A stretch of 64,000 nt of DNA from UMGS1649 sp045652705 (GTDB taxonomy: Bacteria > Bacillota > Clostridia > TANB77 > CAG-465): NCBI GenBank assembly GCA_045652705.1, contig JAZRUV010000013.1:1-64000 (forward strand), given 5' to 3'. Positions 15,561 to 23,192 of this stretch are shown one piece after another. The number at the start of each line of letters is the position of its first letter. The stretch's first letter is position 1. The notes beneath the pieces were generated by a model. The model did not search any database. It was not told the DNA's origin and saw only the letters and a list, made by a program, of their open reading frames with translations. The position numbers were made by a program, and so were the translations under genes.

Positions 15561-17156
15561 ATGAAAAAATGTGTATTTAGTCTATTAATGTTTGTAATTG
15601 GAATATGTATGTTTAGTAATGTATATGCAATTTCTAATGAATTTAAATTTGCAATAGAGACAATAGGAATTCCAAGATACAATACGTATGGAGATGAAAT
15701 AAATGAAGATATATACAAAACATATAATGTGTTTTCTTATGGCAAGCCGCATAAGGTAAATAGCTCTAAACAAAGATGGAAAAATTCTAAGTATGGAATG
15801 TGGACTAAAAACGGTGGTAGTTATAACGGTAGTGGTACAAGAGGTGAGTATTATATCTTAGGGACAAGCTATAGTGGAGCATTAATATATAACTATTATT
15901 TCCCTATGGATGTGATTCCTACAACAACTCCAGATAAGTGGACGTTTTATACATATCCTGAAGCTGAAGCTTCTTGGAAAGATAAGACTAAATACATATA
16001 CGAAGAACAACTAGAATATATGAAAACATCTAAACTTATGTTTAATGACATATCTAGCAGAGATAAAGCAGATAACCCTAAATATATTAAAGAGTACAAT
16101 ATAACTGCAAATAAAATTGGACTTAAGAAAGCAAGGCTAGATACTGCAGCGACTTGGAAAACCTATGGCATGATATCTACTCGTAGAAAGATAGATGGAA
16201 TAGTTTATGCACAAGTATATTTAGTAAAGCCAATGGCGGCAAGTGCAAATGTTAAAAGTAGTTTAGAAGTATCAAATGAATATATTTTAAAAGAAACAGA
16301 AGACGAGCTTGTTATACCAATTAATTACTTAACAGAAGTGATTAATATGACAGGCTATGCAGATAAAAAACATATTAAAGAGATAGTATCATCGCTGTAT
16401 ATAAACGGTGAGAAGGTAGATGAAATAAGTGGCAGTAAAATTATAAGTGTGGGCAATGAATATATGCTTGTAATAACCCGAGATAAATTTCCCCCGAATA
16501 AAAATCACGATGTAGAGATAATGGTAGATGGATATATGCATACAGAATTTGTGATAGATGGCCTTATGAGATATAAGGTAACGAAAAATATAAAGGTGTA
16601 TGTAGAGCCAAAACTAATTATTCCCGTTAAACAAAGTAATTTAAGAATTCTTGAAAAATCTGCATCGGATTGGGTTGTAAGACCACTAGCCCAAACATAT
16701 GAAACTTCATCAGAAAGTGTTGGTTTTACTGAAGCTGGAAAAAGTATAATTGTAAAACTAGGATTAAATGTAGATAAAAATGATTTGAAAAATATAAAAG
16801 TAAGTATAGATAATACTTATATAACTAAAACCACATACGATATGTCAAAAGACCTGGTAATGACTCTAAAATTACCAAAGGATATGCATAGCACATTATA
16901 TGGCAAATACAGCTTAAGAGAAAAGCTGGATAGCTACTTTCTAATCTCTACGAATGACATTGGAACAAGAAAGGGTGAACCACATATATTAAAAATAGAG
17001 TTTGAATGTATGGGTAGAGATTATGAAGAAATAATTCAATTTGATACGTTAGATACATATTTATCTAATGTAAATTCCAAGCTTAGTAAAACTACACTAA
17101 ATGATGAAGAATATATTAAACTTGAAGATTGGATAAACATAGAGAATGATGAATAA
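15561..17156 (+). CDS. large secreted protein of the Tad-like operon, 531 aa
   Basis: The protein carries a signal peptide (MKKCVFSLLMFVIGICMFSN, cleavage probably after VYA) and no sorting motif or C-terminal anchor. The mature part has an N-terminal aromatic/Gly-rich region (YGMWTKNGGSYNGSGTRGEY), then segments that look like tandem beta-sandwich domains. It is the largest exported product of the operon and may be a pilus-associated adhesin or wall-channel component. I do not recognise the family. Its last 11 nt overlap the next gene. Confidence 0.65.
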   Translation: MKKCVFSLLMFVIGICMFSNVYAISNEFKFAIETIGIPRYNTYGDEINEDIYKTYNVFSYGKPHKVNSSKQRWKNSKYGMWTKNGGSYNGSGTRGEYYILGTSYSGALIYNYYFPMDVIPTTTPDKWTFYTYPEAEASWKDKTKYIYEEQLEYMKTSKLMFNDISSRDKADNPKYIKEYNITANKIGLKKARLDTAATWKTYGMISTRRKIDGIVYAQVYLVKPMAASANVKSSLEVSNEYILKETEDELVIPINYLTEVINMTGYADKKHIKEIVSSLYINGEKVDEISGSKIISVGNEYMLVITRDKFPPNKNHDVEIMVDGYMHTEFVIDGLMRYKVTKNIKVYVEPKLIIPVKQSNLRILEKSASDWVVRPLAQTYETSSESVGFTEAGKSIIVKLGLNVDKNDLKNIKVSIDNTYITKTTYDMSKDLVMTLKLPKDMHSTLYGKYSLREKLDSYFLISTNDIGTRKGEPHILKIEFECMGRDYEEIIQFDTLDTYLSNVNSKLSKTTLNDEEYIKLEDWINIENDE

Positions 17157-17592
17157 AGGCTGCATTAAAAACAAACAAGGGAATATGGTTATAGCTGTAG
17201 GGTTAATAGTATTAGTTTTAATATTTGCAGTAACGTTTTTGTTATACTACCAGGTAAACATCATAACCGAAAGTATAAGAGGGGATTTGTTTTATGTGTC
17301 AAATAGTTCGCTCCTTTCATTTGACACATCAGACCTTGCCTATGGTAAATATACGGTAGATGAAAATAAAACAAAAGAAATAATGGAGAATCTCTTAAAC
17401 AAGAACTATCAAAATGGGTCAGTAAAAGAGATTAAGATAACAAATCTAGATATAGCCTATGAACAAGATAAAGTAAGGTTAGATACAGAAATTAAAGTTA
17501 AATTTAAAAGTGTAATAACAATTGGCGGAAAAAATGAACATGAATTTAAAATGAAAGAACAAGTAAAAATTGCTTTACTTGAATATGACTAG
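17146..17592 (+). CDS. TadE-like pseudopilin, 148 aa
   Basis: KNKQGNMVIAVGLIVLVLIF shows a basic leader and a Gly followed by a long N-terminal hydrophobic helix, the form of TadE/TadF pseudopilins. The C-terminal 90 residues are predicted beta-rich. It overlaps the secreted-protein gene by 11 nt. It is probably a minor component of the pilus or its initiation complex. Confidence 0.6.
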   Translation: MMNKGCIKNKQGNMVIAVGLIVLVLIFAVTFLLYYQVNIITESIRGDLFYVSNSSLLSFDTSDLAYGKYTVDENKTKEIMENLLNKNYQNGSVKEIKITNLDIAYEQDKVRLDTEIKVKFKSVITIGGKNEHEFKMKEQVKIALLEYD

Positions 17593-17600
17593 GAGAATGT

Positions 17601-18002
17601 ATGAAAGGGAAAAGAGGAAATGCTACTACAGCTATAACATTAGTAGTATCACTAGGATTTTTGTTAGTGCTTGCAATGTATATTATAAATACAATAATAC
17701 CTTTTGTGTGGTATCAAAAATTACAAGCTATTGCAAATAAATATGTATACGTGGTAGAAAAGTTTGGTTATCTAACAGATACAGAAGAAAAGGAACTTTT
17801 AAATGAGCTTAAAGAGGATGGTTTTGACTTAAATCAAATACAAATCGACTGTCCAAAAAGTTATTTAGAATATGGGACATTATTTAAATTTGAGATAACG
17901 TATAACTTAAACCAACAATATAGCATAATAGATAATGGTATAAAAAACGAAGCGAGAACGGTTCCGCTTCGTATAAGGAAGTATGGCTATTCAAAAATAT
18001 AA
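17601..18002 (+). CDS. second TadE-like pseudopilin (DUF4320-like), 133 aa
   Basis: MKGKRGNATTAITLVVSLGF again has the Lys/Arg-Gly leader and one long hydrophobic helix. A mixed alpha/beta soluble part follows, ending RIRKYGYSKI. It is the last gene of the Tad-like operon, 8 nt after the previous stop and convergent with mecA. The DUF4320 comparison is by general look only. Confidence 0.6.
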   Translation: MKGKRGNATTAITLVVSLGFLLVLAMYIINTIIPFVWYQKLQAIANKYVYVVEKFGYLTDTEEKELLNELKEDGFDLNQIQIDCPKSYLEYGTLFKFEITYNLNQQYSIIDNGIKNEARTVPLRIRKYGYSKI

Positions 18003-18054
18003 CAAAGCAATATGACAAACAGTAAACAAATATACAAAGAACAATTCCAACCAA

Positions 18055-18645
18055 CTAAATTTTTTGTAATGTTTGTACTGCATTTTTTGCAATTATTAGT
18101 TTAGCATATTCTAAAAAAGCAGTTGTTTGTTTTGAAAAATATTTATCTACGTATTCTGAAAGCACACTAAATGTTTTAACAAATCCAGACTTTTTAATTG
18201 TTGAATTAGAAAACATTAAAAAGTATTTTCCATTAAATTCGTAAAGAGAGTTTATACCAACAAATAGTTCACCAATAGTTACTTGTTTGCAAAATTCATA
18301 CAGTTCTTTTAAAGAGGAAAAGCTATATATGTTGGAAGATACGGTATAAGCTACTCTACTTGCTTTTGCAGGTTTGTCATATTTAGCTATATCTGGAAGG
18401 CAATCAGCCTTGGTTATTGTAATCATAAATATATCATCTTCAGAAGTAGTTACTTCTACAAAAAGTTGTGAAGTGTCCCCTGTAAACTCTTCAGTTATAT
18501 TAGCATCTTCTAATATTTCAAAGAAGAAGTCTTGAACGTTTTCAGCTCCTTCTTTTATATCTTTTAAAGTTATTTTTCTTTTAGCGAGTTCGGCTAAAGT
18601 TAGAATAATCATAGCTTTATTGTTATTAATTTTTTCAACTTTCAA
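18055..18645 (-). CDS. mecA: MecA-family adaptor protein
   Basis: MecA adaptors recruit substrates to ClpC for degradation by ClpCP. The 196-residue protein starts MKVEKINNNKAMIILTLAEL, close to the canonical MKIERINENT...LT opening, followed by KRKITLKDIKEG and the VQDFFFEILEDA helix. A linker leads to the C-terminal ClpC-binding domain (YSFSSLKELYEFCKQV, SLYEFNGKYFLMF). The start is TTG 18645 with AAAGGAG upstream. Length is a little short of Bacillus MecA (218 aa). It is a single gene, convergent with the Tad-like operon. Confidence 0.85.
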   Translation of the reverse strand: MKVEKINNNKAMIILTLAELAKRKITLKDIKEGAENVQDFFFEILEDANITEEFTGDTSQLFVEVTTSEDDIFMITITKADCLPDIAKYDKPAKASRVAYTVSSNIYSFSSLKELYEFCKQVTIGELFVGINSLYEFNGKYFLMFSNSTIKKSGFVKTFSVLSEYVDKYFSKQTTAFLEYAKLIIAKNAVQTLQKI

Positions 18646-18762
18646 AGAAATTCTCCTTTCGCCTAATACTACATTATATGAATTAGATTTTGTCTAGGTT
18701 AAATATATTTTGGCCCTTAATGGAAAAAATTATGTAATTAATAAAAATTAAATGTACAAAAG

Positions 18763-18791
18763 TTGAATTTTGACTTTACATATGTTATAAT
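18763..18791 (+). promoter_or_regulatory. rpsF operon promoter
   Basis: TTGAAT (18763-18768), a 17-nt spacer, then TATAAT (18786-18791). Confidence 0.75.
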
Positions 18792-18798
18792 AATCGTG

Positions 18799-18851
18799 TT
18801 AGTTTCCTTGCTCTTAACGAGAATTAAGGGCCTAGACCGTGAGGAGGTGTA
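18799..18851 (+). promoter_or_regulatory. rpsF ribosomal leader (S6:S18-type autoregulatory RNA)
   Basis: The leader contains CCTTGCTCTTAA, then TTAAGGGCCTAG and GACCGTGAGGAGG just before the start. This fits the known rpsF leader: a hairpin with an exposed ACCG/CCG motif that the S6:S18 dimer binds to block translation. The motif overlaps the ribosome site. I judge this by resemblance, not a covariance search. Confidence 0.65.
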
Positions 18852-18857
18852 AATAAT

Positions 18858-19142
18858 ATGAACACATACGAAGCAGTAGTAATACTTACAACAAAATTAT
18901 CTGATGAAGAAAGAGAAGCAGTACAAGCTAAAATTTCTGACCTTATTGCAAAATCAGGTGAAGTTATATCAGTAGATGATTGGAAAACTAAAAAGTTAGC
19001 ATATGAAATAAAACACGAAACAGAAGGATATTATTTCTTATACAACTTTAAAGCTAATCCAGAGTTTATAGCTGAGTTTGAAAGAGTTCTTAGAATTGAT
19101 ACTAGTGTATTAAAATTCATGGTTATCAAAAAAGAAGCTTAA
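18858..19142 (+). CDS. rpsF: 30S ribosomal protein bS6
   Basis: The 94-residue protein reads MNTYEAVVILTTKLSDEERE and contains the S6 signature WKTKKLAYEIKHETEGYYFL. S6 pairs with S18 on the 30S platform. The start has AGGAGGTG upstream. It is the first gene of the rpsF-ssb-rpsR operon. Confidence 0.97.
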   Translation: MNTYEAVVILTTKLSDEEREAVQAKISDLIAKSGEVISVDDWKTKKLAYEIKHETEGYYFLYNFKANPEFIAEFERVLRIDTSVLKFMVIKKEA

Positions 19143-19174
19143 GTTTAAACTTAGAATTTTAGGAGGAAAATTAT

Positions 19175-19603
19175 ATGAATAAATTTCAATTTATGGGAAG
19201 ACTAACAAAGGATCCGGAAGTAAGATATACATCTGGCAATAATACGCAAGTTACAACATTTTCTTTAGCAGTAAATAGAAGATTTGTAGCTCAAGGTGGA
19301 GAAAGACAAGCAGACTTCTTTAATTTAACAGCTTTTGGAAAAACAGCAGAGTTTTGTGCTAAGTATTTCAAAAAGGGTCAACAAGTTTTAGTTGAAGGAA
19401 GAATTCAAAACAGGACTTGGGATGATCAAAATGGTCAAAAGAGATATGCAACAGACTTTATAGTTGAGGATACATATTTCGCAGACACAAAAAGAGAAGG
19501 TGCTGGTGCATCTTTCGATATGCCTGAAATGCCACAAATGCCAGCCAGTACAGATGCCGGTGATTTCATAACAATAGACGAGACTGAAGAATTACCATTC
19601 TAG
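19175..19603 (+). CDS. ssb: single-stranded DNA-binding protein
   Basis: SSB tetramers coat single-stranded DNA in replication and repair. The 142-residue protein has the OB fold MNKFQFMGRLTKDPEVRYTS, an aromatic DNA-binding core (FFNLTAFGKTAEF, KGQQVLVEGRIQ) and a Met/Pro-rich linker. The acidic tip ends DETEELPF and recruits partner proteins. It lies between rpsF and rpsR, the standard Firmicutes order. Confidence 0.97.
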   Translation: MNKFQFMGRLTKDPEVRYTSGNNTQVTTFSLAVNRRFVAQGGERQADFFNLTAFGKTAEFCAKYFKKGQQVLVEGRIQNRTWDDQNGQKRYATDFIVEDTYFADTKREGAGASFDMPEMPQMPASTDAGDFITIDETEELPF

Positions 19604-19630
19604 TCCGTATTTAATGAAAGGAGTATTAAA

Positions 19631-19885
19631 ATGGCAGATAACAAAAAACGTTCAAACAAGGATAAAGCTTTCAGAAGACCAAGAAAGAAAGTTTGTCAAT
19701 TCTGTGCAGATAAATCACAAGAAATAGATTACAAAGACGTTGAAAAATTAAAAAGATTTGTAAGCGAAAAAGGTAAAATATTACCAAGAAGAGTAACAGG
19801 AACTTGTGCTTTACATCAAAGAAAAGTTACTGAAGCTATTAAAAGAGCAAGAACAATTGCACTTTTACCTTACACAGCTGAATAA
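19631..19885 (+). CDS. rpsR: 30S ribosomal protein bS18
   Basis: The 84-residue basic protein has the S18 core KVCQFCADKSQEIDYKD, then RFVSEKGKILPRRVTGTC and QRKVTEAIKRARTIALLPY. It binds 16S rRNA together with S6. The Cys pair (CQFC plus C) makes this a candidate zinc-binding C+ form. It is the last gene of the operon, with a terminator 12 nt downstream. Confidence 0.97.
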   Translation: MADNKKRSNKDKAFRRPRKKVCQFCADKSQEIDYKDVEKLKRFVSEKGKILPRRVTGTCALHQRKVTEAIKRARTIALLPYTAE

Positions 19886-19896
19886 TAAAGAACAAT

Positions 19897-19933
19897 TACG
19901 GTATAATGAATTTTGTTATGCCGTATTTCTTTT
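19897..19933 (+). terminator. rpsR terminator
   Basis: TACGGTATAA (19897-19906) pairs with TTATGCCGTA (19916-19925), one wobble included, and is followed by TTTCTTTT. Confidence 0.75.
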
Positions 19934-20071
19934 AATGTTTTTTCAAAGAATTAATTCAAAACATTTATTAAAGCATCAATTTAATCTAATTAATCTAAAA
20001 ATTTCAATAGAAGTATATTAAAAATATAAATATAATTGCACAATTAAAAAACAATTATATATTGTTTGTAA

Positions 20072-20094
20072 TTTTGCAGTCGGTAACTGCAAAA
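20072..20094. repeat. GCAGT palindromic repeat, copy 1
   Basis: TTTTGCAGT and ACTGCAAAA form a 9-bp stem with a 5-nt loop (CGGTA). It is one of four related palindromes around the 20.4-23.0 kb locus. The 19886-20395 gap has no gene; it holds this family, a long hairpin, a near-perfect palindrome and a promoter. Confidence 0.8.
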
Positions 20095-20118
20095 ATGGAG
20101 TGAACAAAAAGATATATA

Positions 20119-20145
20119 AATTGTGCAGTCATTGACTGCACAATT
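20119..20145. repeat. GCAGT palindromic repeat, copy 2
   Basis: AATTGTGCAGTC pairs with GACTGCACAATT, a 12-bp perfect stem with loop ATT. Flanking bases match copy 4 (AAATTGTGCAGT). Confidence 0.85.
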
Positions 20146-20164
20146 AGGAATGATATGCAAAAAA

Positions 20165-20212
20165 GTCCCTTAATCAAGAAAAAATAGAGCATATTTTTCT
20201 TGGCAAGGGGAC
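20165..20212. repeat. long imperfect hairpin
   Basis: GTCCC (20165-20169) pairs with the end of the GGGGAC tract (20207-20212), and CAAGAAAAA pairs with TTTTTCTTG. The stem is about 19 bp with an internal mismatch patch and a loop of roughly 10 nt. No T-tract follows. It lies between palindromic copies 2 and 3, function unknown. Confidence 0.6.
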
Positions 20213-20272
20213 AAACTTTCTATAAACCACGCAATTATATATAATTATTAATAAGAAAATAGTAGGATTATT

Positions 20273-20301
20273 AAATTTTGCAGTTGATGACTGCAAAATT
20301 T
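20273..20301. repeat. GCAGT palindromic repeat, copy 3
   Basis: AAATTTTGCAGT pairs with ACTGCAAAATTT, a 12-bp perfect stem with loop TGATG, the same loop as copy 4. Confidence 0.85.
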
Positions 20302-20304
20302 ATA

Positions 20305-20330
20305 AAATCGTCCAGACGTCTAGACGATTT
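20305..20330. promoter_or_regulatory. 26-bp near-perfect palindrome upstream of the Nudix gene
   Basis: AAATCGTC and GACGATTT flank AGACGTCT at the centre, with one mismatched pair over 13. It ends 11 bp before the -35 of the Nudix promoter, a position suited to a dimeric regulator or, if transcribed, a terminator stem. Confidence 0.6.
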
Positions 20331-20341
20331 GAAAATCTCAA

Positions 20342-20370
20342 TTGACATTATGTTCTTTATGATATAGTAT
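20342..20370 (+). promoter_or_regulatory. Nudix gene promoter
   Basis: TTGACA (20342-20347), then TAGTAT at 17 nt or TATAGT at 15 nt. The exact -10 is ambiguous. Confidence 0.6.
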
Positions 20371-20395
20371 ATTAACATATAAAGGGAGTGTAATT

Positions 20396-20914
20396 ATGGA
20401 ACTATTAGATGTTTATGACAACGATGGTGAAGTGACAGGAAGAGTAGTTATACGTGGAGATAAAACGGTAACACTAAGTGACAATGAACATATTGCAGTA
20501 GGGGTAATTTTCATACAAAATAGCAAAGGCGAATTTTTAATTCAAAAAACTTCAAAGGAAAAAGGTGGTGAATATACTTCAACTGGTGGCCATGTAGATA
20601 GTGGTGAAACACCACTAGAAAGTATCAAAAGAGAAGTAAAAGAAGAATTAGGACTTGACGTGGATAATGACAATATAGTAGAGCTAGGATATCTCCTTTA
20701 TGATAGACCAATTAGATTTATGTTTTATCTTAAAAAAGATGTGGATATACAAATTCTAAAACTTCAACAGGAAGAAGTAGAAGGTGCAGAATTTATGTCT
20801 GTAGATAGAATAAAAGAATTAATAGAACAAGGCTTAATGCTTACGTCTCATGGCAAAATATTTAATAAAGTGTTAGAATATTTAGGACCAACAGAGAAAA
20901 AGGTGGAAAAATAA
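20396..20914 (+). CDS. Nudix hydrolase, 172 aa
   Basis: Nudix enzymes hydrolyse nucleoside-diphosphate-linked compounds. The Nudix box is complete: GGHVDSGETPLESIKREVKEE, with G-x5-E-x7-RE-x2-EE. The opening MELLDVYDNDGEVTGRVV resembles the IDI/YfcD-like subgroup that acts on pyrophosphates of small metabolites; the substrate is not readable. AAAGGGAG lies upstream of the ATG. It is a single gene flanked by palindromic repeats. Confidence 0.88.
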   Translation: MELLDVYDNDGEVTGRVVIRGDKTVTLSDNEHIAVGVIFIQNSKGEFLIQKTSKEKGGEYTSTGGHVDSGETPLESIKREVKEELGLDVDNDNIVELGYLLYDRPIRFMFYLKKDVDIQILKLQQEEVEGAEFMSVDRIKELIEQGLMLTSHGKIFNKVLEYLGPTEKKVEK

Positions 20915-20927
20915 TATGATTTGTAGT

Positions 20928-20956
20928 TTGACAATAATAATTATATAGTGTAGAAT
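20928..20956 (+). promoter_or_regulatory. promoter of the 20984-23037 pair
   Basis: TTGACA (20928-20933), a 17-nt spacer, then TAGAAT (20951-20956). Confidence 0.7.
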
Positions 20957-20983
20957 TGTTGTAATAAAATTGGAGGAAAACAT

Positions 20984-21421
20984 ATGATAAGTGCAAGTTT
21001 TAAGGAAGCTGCGGTTGAAGTTTTAGACATTTTAGCGCATACAAGTAAACGTGATGTAGAAAAAATACCAGAGAGTTTTATAACTTTTTTAAAAGAAAAT
21101 AGTTCAAAAACTTATGTATCAAAATTAGACCATTCTAAAGCGATAAAAGACATGGATTTAAAGCCAAAAACAGAAGCAATATTAGCTTTAATATATATAA
21201 AGTATTGGGCAAATGAACAAGAAAAACAAATATTTGAAAAGAGGATAAGGGAAAGTCAAGCTAGATTTACAGCGGAAGAACAATTAGGGTTTGCAACTTT
21301 TGATAAAGAGAGAAAACACATTAAAGAAAGTAATGTTGAAGTTAAAAACGAGTTGCAAACATATAAAAAACAAAGTTGGCTTTCAAAATTGATTAATAAA
21401 ATATTAAAAGGTAGGGGATAG
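20984..21421 (+). CDS. small helical partner protein, paralogue of 43889-44323
   Basis: The 145-residue all-helical protein has a central block IPESFITFLKENSSKTYV then EAILALIYIKYWANEQEKQI, and a basic amphipathic C-terminus (SWLSKLINKILKGRG). The same plan occurs at 43889-44323: VPEYLRELFNKEKDENYI, ETLAIIAWLNLEYWCQDENE, and a basic C-terminal helix. This is a real paralogous pair. The downstream large gene begins 2 nt after the stop, so the two are coupled. Function unknown; an adaptor or chaperone for the neighbouring large protein is a reasonable guess. Confidence 0.75.
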   Translation: MISASFKEAAVEVLDILAHTSKRDVEKIPESFITFLKENSSKTYVSKLDHSKAIKDMDLKPKTEAILALIYIKYWANEQEKQIFEKRIRESQARFTAEEQLGFATFDKERKHIKESNVEVKNELQTYKKQSWLSKLINKILKGRG

Positions 21422-21423
21422 GT

Positions 21424-23037
21424 ATGAGTAGAATGGCAATATGGGAGACTTTAGATTTTGATGGAATAGTTTCAAAAGAAGCGTTTCAAGATAAAAATAT
21501 GTATAAAGAGAAGTTTTTATATTTAAGGGCGGCGGTGTATCAATTTCATGGTGAAAGAAGTGAGTATTTGTGCGAGAATATGCCATTGGATGCCCATGGA
21601 AATCGAATAGAAGAAACACTAGAAAAAAATATAATGGAATGGATAGAACGTATACCGGGATTGAAGCAAATGGACAATATACATGAGCCTGGATATGTAG
21701 AGGACGAAGAAGAGATAGAAGATTTAATAGCGGATGAGTATGTAGATGAAAGTGATGATTGGGATTATAGAGAAGGTTTAATAGAAGATGCCTATGAGGA
21801 GAATTTTAACTATAATGGAGATGTGGGAAGCGACTATTGGGCAGATTTAGAATCTTTGTATAGAGCAATGTTATATGATGCATCAAGTGAGATTTTAAAT
21901 GATAGAGATATTATGGAAAGTGTTGTTGATACTTGGTTTAAAGATGTTGCTAATTTTGATATTATAAGATACACACAATCAATATCACCAACTATAAGTA
22001 TTGAAGATTCGTGGCCAGAATTAGAGGAATTGGAAGATTACGATGATAAATATGATGATGTCTATGGTAATCTGGAAAGAGCGAATTACTTAATTTCTGA
22101 CATATTTTCTATGATGGGTGAAAATGTAAGGAAAGACAAACAATTTATACTAACAACAATTAAAAAATATAAGGATGCTGTTGGACTAAATAGGGTTATA
22201 TACGACGGTGAGTATATATATGATAAGATGCAAAGAAATTTGATCGGTTTATATAAAAGCATTGGCAGCGAAATAGGTGAATTGGGGAATGATGAAGAGT
22301 TTATTCTAGGTATGATAAAACCGCAACAAGATTTTGATACAAGTGCCTTTGATTATATGGACTCACAAGATAGAAGAAGAGAGTATTATAAACAAGCTAA
22401 TACAAGCTGTGCAGTGGATTGGGCGAGTGATGAATTAAAGTCAAACCCTGAATTTTGGAAAAAAGCTATATCTATAAATGTAGACACTATGAGGTATATG
22501 CCGTTGGAGATTTTAAATAATGTTGATTCTTATGTGGATTTTATTGAACCAGTATTAAATGAATATGTAAAAACTTATGCATACGAGAGCTTGTTGCATA
22601 GAGGTAAAGAGAGAGTACTATTTACTGATGAAGGTGACAGTCAAAATTTTGGTTTCGGTTATTTGCCAGCTTCGTTAAAGTCTAATCCTCAATTCGTAGA
22701 ACAATTTAATGAGGTGTTGGAGAGAAAGTTTAAAGAGGCAAGAGAAACACATTTTAAATATTGGATACAACAACTTTCTATCCCACAAGCTACGTCAAAG
22801 ACGGCGAAAAAAATTGAAGAGCTGCAAGCAGAATTAAATAGTCCAGAAGCTTGGGAAAAAGTGTTGACGCAGTTTAGAGATAATATGCCAAAAGAATATG
22901 CTATACAACAAATCACAGAAAAACATACTGCTGAAGAAATAGCACAAGGAATATCACCAAGTATTACAGAAATTAATGCAGTTACAACGGAAATAATAGA
23001 CGGACAAGTACAAGATAAAAATATTGATAAACAATAA
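21424..23037 (+). CDS. large acidic cytoplasmic protein with DUF4116-like segments, 537 aa
   Basis: There is no signal peptide or membrane span. An acidic region (residues ~90-150, with EDEEEIEDLIADEYVDESDD) is followed by repeated segments of DUF4116-like form: KDKQFILTTIKKYKDAV, NDEEFILGMIKPQ, LKSNPEFWKKAISINVDTMR, LKSNPQFVEQFNEVLE. The C-terminus is charged and helical. It is coupled to the small partner 20984-21421 and ends just before palindromic copy 4. The DUF4116 match is by repeat pattern. Function unknown. Confidence 0.7.
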   Translation: MSRMAIWETLDFDGIVSKEAFQDKNMYKEKFLYLRAAVYQFHGERSEYLCENMPLDAHGNRIEETLEKNIMEWIERIPGLKQMDNIHEPGYVEDEEEIEDLIADEYVDESDDWDYREGLIEDAYEENFNYNGDVGSDYWADLESLYRAMLYDASSEILNDRDIMESVVDTWFKDVANFDIIRYTQSISPTISIEDSWPELEELEDYDDKYDDVYGNLERANYLISDIFSMMGENVRKDKQFILTTIKKYKDAVGLNRVIYDGEYIYDKMQRNLIGLYKSIGSEIGELGNDEEFILGMIKPQQDFDTSAFDYMDSQDRRREYYKQANTSCAVDWASDELKSNPEFWKKAISINVDTMRYMPLEILNNVDSYVDFIEPVLNEYVKTYAYESLLHRGKERVLFTDEGDSQNFGFGYLPASLKSNPQFVEQFNEVLERKFKEARETHFKYWIQQLSIPQATSKTAKKIEELQAELNSPEAWEKVLTQFRDNMPKEYAIQQITEKHTAEEIAQGISPSITEINAVTTEIIDGQVQDKNIDKQ

Positions 23038-23072
23038 GCTCAAACATAGAAATAAAATTAAATATTAATGTT

Positions 23073-23101
23073 AAATTGTGCAGTTGATGACTGCACAATT
23101 T
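23073..23101. repeat. GCAGT palindromic repeat, copy 4
   Basis: AAATTGTGCAGT pairs with ACTGCACAATTT, a 12-bp perfect stem with loop TGATG. It lies 35 nt past the large gene and could also act as its transcript end. Confidence 0.85.
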
Positions 23102-23139
23102 TTAACCCACAATGACACATCTAAAACTTGTCATTTTCG

Positions 23140-23168
23140 TTGACAATTCCCCTTTTCTGTAGTAAAAT
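23140..23168 (+). promoter_or_regulatory. gdpP promoter
   Basis: TTGACA (23140-23145), a 17-nt spacer, then TAAAAT (23163-23168). A dyad (CCCCTTTT 23149-23156 with AAAAGGGG 23180-23187, and AGTAA with TTACT) is centred on the -10 and start region. Confidence 0.75.
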
Positions 23169-23192
23169 ATTACTGTGAAAAAAGGGGATTTT

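Noticed and set aside
19806..20021. Plus-strand open frame overlapping the end of rpsR
   Set aside because: It overlaps rpsR and runs through the terminator, with an atypical product and no ribosome site.
20072..23101. CRISPR array made from the GCAGT palindromes
   Set aside because: Spacing is irregular (tens to thousands of bases), there are only four units, and no cas genes are in the window.
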